Assembly: GCA_009746045.1 (NCBI GenBank)
Contig: RPFO01000154.1
Span: forward strand, 4,416,637-4,480,636
Reading direction: 5' to 3'
DNA from: Mesostigma viride
Lineage: Eukaryota; Streptophyta; Mesostigmatophyceae; Mesostigmatales; Mesostigmataceae
DNA length: 64,000 bases
In this document: positions 61,551 through 64,000 of the stretch, in pieces
Position numbering within the stretch: the stretch's first letter is position 1
How the letters are laid out: each line of letters begins with the position of its first letter
Position numbers and translations under genes: made by a program
Notes under the pieces: model-generated
Database searches by the model: none
What the model saw: only the letters and a program-made list of their open reading frames with translations
Told to the model about the DNA's origin: nothing

Positions 61551-62901
61551 CCCATACTCCGTCAAGTGTATCCACTGTAAGGATACACTTGCACCCCCCG
61601 CCACGTGGCAAAATATTGCGCGAGCGCCGCGCCATCGGGTACGGATGTTAGTGGTCAGGCAACTCGGGACAGACCCAATGTGAACGTAAATGCATAGGTT
61701 GGTGGGATAATTGCGCCATAGCCACCTAAATACCACGTTGCCAGGCTGTGCATCACGTGACTTTTGCTAACATTTTTGACCGTTGCGCGCGCGGATAGCG
61801 AGATATGGCTGTCAACGTGCCATTTGGTGGAAATTTGGGGTTCCGCAGCTTGAAATGGGTCAGATGATGACCCCTGAACGATGATGCATTATGTTGGTTC
61901 GTCAAGAATTATCAGATTCACGGAACTGTGAAAATACGCAGTGGTTATTATCTCTGTCTTGGTCGCCACCATCAGAAGAGACGTCCCGTTTGGTATCGCC
62001 GGTTTCTTTTTGGTTTCTTGGTAGCTTCTTTCCCCCTGGGCCTTACATTGTTTTACGGAAGTCCGCAGGCACCATCTGCTGGGAACGTCGACGCGTTAGA
62101 CGTCATCTTTGCATAGATAAATCAACATGGTTATCATGACGGATGCATGGATAGAGCGGATATGGCTGCCTGTGCCACTAGCATCAGTATCCGGGACGTA
62201 TGAGCATGTCGGCCAGCGGAACCCGGCCAGGTCGTGATCGAGGCAGGTGCGGCGATTCGTTTCCGTGTTGGTTGCATGGAAACTCGTACGTTCATGCATG
62301 TCTGATGGTGGATATATTAGTGGTAATTGCAACTGCCTTCCATGCCTGCTCAAGGAGGGGTATTAGCCATTATGTTGCACAGTTTGTGGCATTTCTTGGG
62401 GGGATACCGTTCAGTGAGTGTCAGGTGGCTTCATATTTGTATTCCAGCATATTTGGCAGTCTATTGTGGTCAATTATATTGCATCATTGTATGGCATGGC
62501 ATAGTTGGCTGTTTGCGCGCGCGTAAGCCACACACGTAAACGCGGGCATGGTATGGGTCAAATGGGCTATCCGGGTAGTTTGACCAAAGGAAAGCACCAT
62601 TGGACTATCCAACTAAATTGTCCAATGTTGGGTTTGAGGTTTCTGACCCTCCCCTCAGTAGAAGGGGGGGGGGGTATACTTTTTCTTGGCACAAAATGAT
62701 CGTCTTTTGGCTCACTTTGACTGAAGGTATCATCCAAAGGACTAATTAGACTCATGATATTATTGCATATTATGAAAGCCCTTGAAGTGTAGATACTCCT
62801 AGCATCTTGGTTGGGGGTATTTGGAGTTGTGGTCTATGAGTTATGATTTTTGGCAATTTTAGGGGTCTGAAAGTGCCAAAAATGGCCTGACGGAGTATGG
62901 G
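61551..62901. mobile_element. 1,351-bp piggyBac-type element with TTAA target duplication
   Basis: Ends CCCATACTCCGTCA and TGACGGAGTATGGG, each preceded or followed by TTAA (61,547-61,550 and 62,902-62,905). Removing the element and one TTAA restores ORF1 in frame: ADKLSFL-KCRKKLLG, as in copy 1. TTAA duplications and CCC...GGG ends are the hallmark of piggyBac elements. No transposase-like frame was seen, so it is probably non-autonomous. A G-run (about 12 G) lies near 62,660. Confidence 0.88.
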
Positions 62902-63120
62902 TTAAGGAACGACAGCTTGTCCGCCATGTGGAGTGTCCGCCATGAGGAGCACGGGTGCCGGGCCAGCCTTACCCCGCGCGCGGGGGAGGCGGACAGCCGA
63001 CATCTGCAGCTCACCTGTGAGTAGCATGGGGGCAAGAATGTCGCCGTGAGGAGACTCGTCGGGGTCTCACCTGCCGGCTGGTCGAAGTGCTTGACGATGA
63101 CTTGGCCTTGTCCATCATCT
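62902..63120 (-). pseudogene. L1-type ORF1, RRM part (copy 4)
   Basis: Minus-strand GQVIVKHFDQPAGETPTSLL begins the RRM; CRLSASPARGVRLARHPC and MADKLSFL follow in shifted frames, matching AAHRLPRARGKAGPP...ADKISFL of copy 1. It starts abruptly next to an RT fragment. Confidence 0.75.
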
Positions 63121-63363
63121 TTTTCCAAATCACGTAGAGGCCTAGGCCCCCCATGTCCTCTACTAGCTGTTCTTTGAAGGTGCGGGCCTTGCGGCGTCTA
63201 GCATCACGGGGCCCGGCCCACGTGAGGAGGTGCCGGCCAGGCTGAGCTGGGCGTAGTCCGGCCGGCGGGGGGGCCACGTGCATGAGGTGTCTACCTGATT
63301 GGTGCGAGCTAAGTGCCCTACTAGCTGCAGGCGCCGCTGCTTAATGGTGCTGGTGATCAATAC
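63121..63363 (-). mobile_element. LINE RT C-terminal fragment
   Basis: TIKQRRLQLVGHLARTNQVD matches IIRHRRLGLAGHLARTDQVD of the 23.9-kb copy. Then, frameshifted, ARTFKEQLVEDMGGLGLYVI, KKMMDKAK. The fragment abuts ORF1 copy 4 directly, in an order not seen in a normal LINE, so the junction is a rearrangement or a chimeric insertion. Confidence 0.75.
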
Positions 63364-63750
63364 ATGGATAGTACGGGCTACGCCCCCTTCTCAAGAAGGT
63401 TCCAGCCGTGTTCAGCCCGTCTCACGTTTCGAGACTGAACAAGTATCGAGTGGACACGTGTGTAGTACTCCTACACACACAGATCTCGAATGATTTATCT
63501 AGTACCAAATCCGACAGGCTTGCATCACTCCCCGGAAAGGAGAACTTTTGCGGATGACTGTAGGTGTCAGTTGGCGATGCCTTAGGATCAGGAGACGTCC
63601 GTCCTTTAGTCAGCAAAAATTGGTGCGAGAGGTCCCCAGTTCGATTCCGGCCTGGATTCATTTGCAGATCGCGTTTTCCGCGGACCGGCACTGAACGCAA
63701 ATGGTTTTCACCTTTGCGGCGTGCCAAATCATATATATGGCATGTGGCTG
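63364..63750. other. Unique spacer with tRNA-like B-box word
   Basis: Contains AGTTCGATTCCGG at about 63,650, which resembles a tRNA T-arm, but no matching acceptor stem or A box. TATATATA at about 63,730. Confidence 0.4.
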
Positions 63751-63754
63751 GGGC

Positions 63755-64000
63755 CTCCCTCACGGCAGGTTACACGGCGGACCGGGCGGAGCGGGCCAAG
63801 CTCCTGGCCTACGGCGACGTCGGGCACCATCGTGTGGTGCCCTTTGTCCTGGAGGAGTTTGGGGCCATGGGGCCCCTGACCTCCGCCTTCTTCAAGGAGT
63901 GTTGCCGGCTCCGGGAGGACCGGCTGGACCTGGAGGGCCAGCGGGCCCCATGGTCGGCGCGGACCTGGACGTCATATTGGCGTCAGCGCTTGTCGGTGGC
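63755..64000 (+). mobile_element. Retroelement C-terminal coding segment, runs off the window
   Basis: An open plus-strand frame reads AGYTADRAERAKLLAYGDVG, then VVPFVLEEFGAMGPL and WSARTWTSYWRQRLSVA at the edge. The A-RAK..Y...VPFVLE..G pattern is typical of the region after the RT domain in several LINE-like pol proteins, where it precedes the protein end. The copy at 23.9 kb lacks it, so it is a different family. Assignment is from motif memory only; it could be another repeat-borne frame. Confidence 0.45.

Noticed and set aside
63620-63670. tRNA gene suspected from AGTTCGATTCCGG
   Set aside because: No pairing acceptor stem, anticodon arm or A box could be built around it.

Overview
This is a nuclear window from a eukaryote. 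It has spliceosomal GT-AG introns, a divided protein-coding gene of about 21.6 kb, non-LTR retrotransposons with an L1-type ORF1, TIR transposons, and very heavy tandem-repeat content. Coding DNA is GC-rich. The combination of a plant-type OST3/OST6 subunit without a CxxC motif and a four-domain voltage-gated cation channel suggests a microalga or related protist. I cannot name the species from sequence alone.

Layout. Positions 1-15,261 are a 23/24-bp satellite that runs off the left edge; part of it (about 8.95-11.7 kb) is riddled with small indels. Positions 15.5-19.4 kb hold a minus-strand four-exon gene that I read as an RNase MRP subunit RMP1/NEPRO-like protein. Next to its last exon is a 44-bp minisatellite in which every unit carries a consensus 5' splice site. 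Head-to-head with it, at 20.6-23.1 kb, is a two-exon OST3/OST6-type oligosaccharyltransferase subunit.

Positions 23.9-31.5 kb are a mobile-element graveyard. It holds a plus-strand reverse-transcriptase tail and a minus-strand LINE ORF2 relic split by a half-LINE (ORF1 only) with a 13-bp target-site duplication. It also holds a second ORF1 copy split by two insertions: a 906-bp fold-back element made of nested palindromes and a 1,029-bp TIR transposon.

Positions 32.6-54.2 kb, minus strand, carry a single channel gene. I could reconstruct 13 exons whose splice phases all agree, giving 2,983 codons plus stop. Most of its larger introns are occupied by a different simple or tandem repeat (9-bp, CCCA, 7-bp, GT-rich and C-rich arrays). 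Its four pore loops read D/D/T/(G-T) where calcium channels have E/E/E/E.

Positions 54.2-59.0 kb are mostly non-coding, with a 41-bp repeat, a miniature TIR element and a CA run. Positions 59.0-64.0 kb hold two more ORF1 relics in tail-to-tail arrangement. One is interrupted by a 1,351-bp element with TTAA duplications and CCC...GGG ends (piggyBac type). A different retroelement C-terminal coding segment runs off the right edge.

The three host genes show no obvious shared pathway. RMP1-like (RNA processing) and OST3/6 (N-glycosylation) are simply divergent neighbours. The mobile elements do form a system among themselves: the same ORF1 family occurs four times, and alignment of the copies gives clean empty sites for four independent nested insertions.
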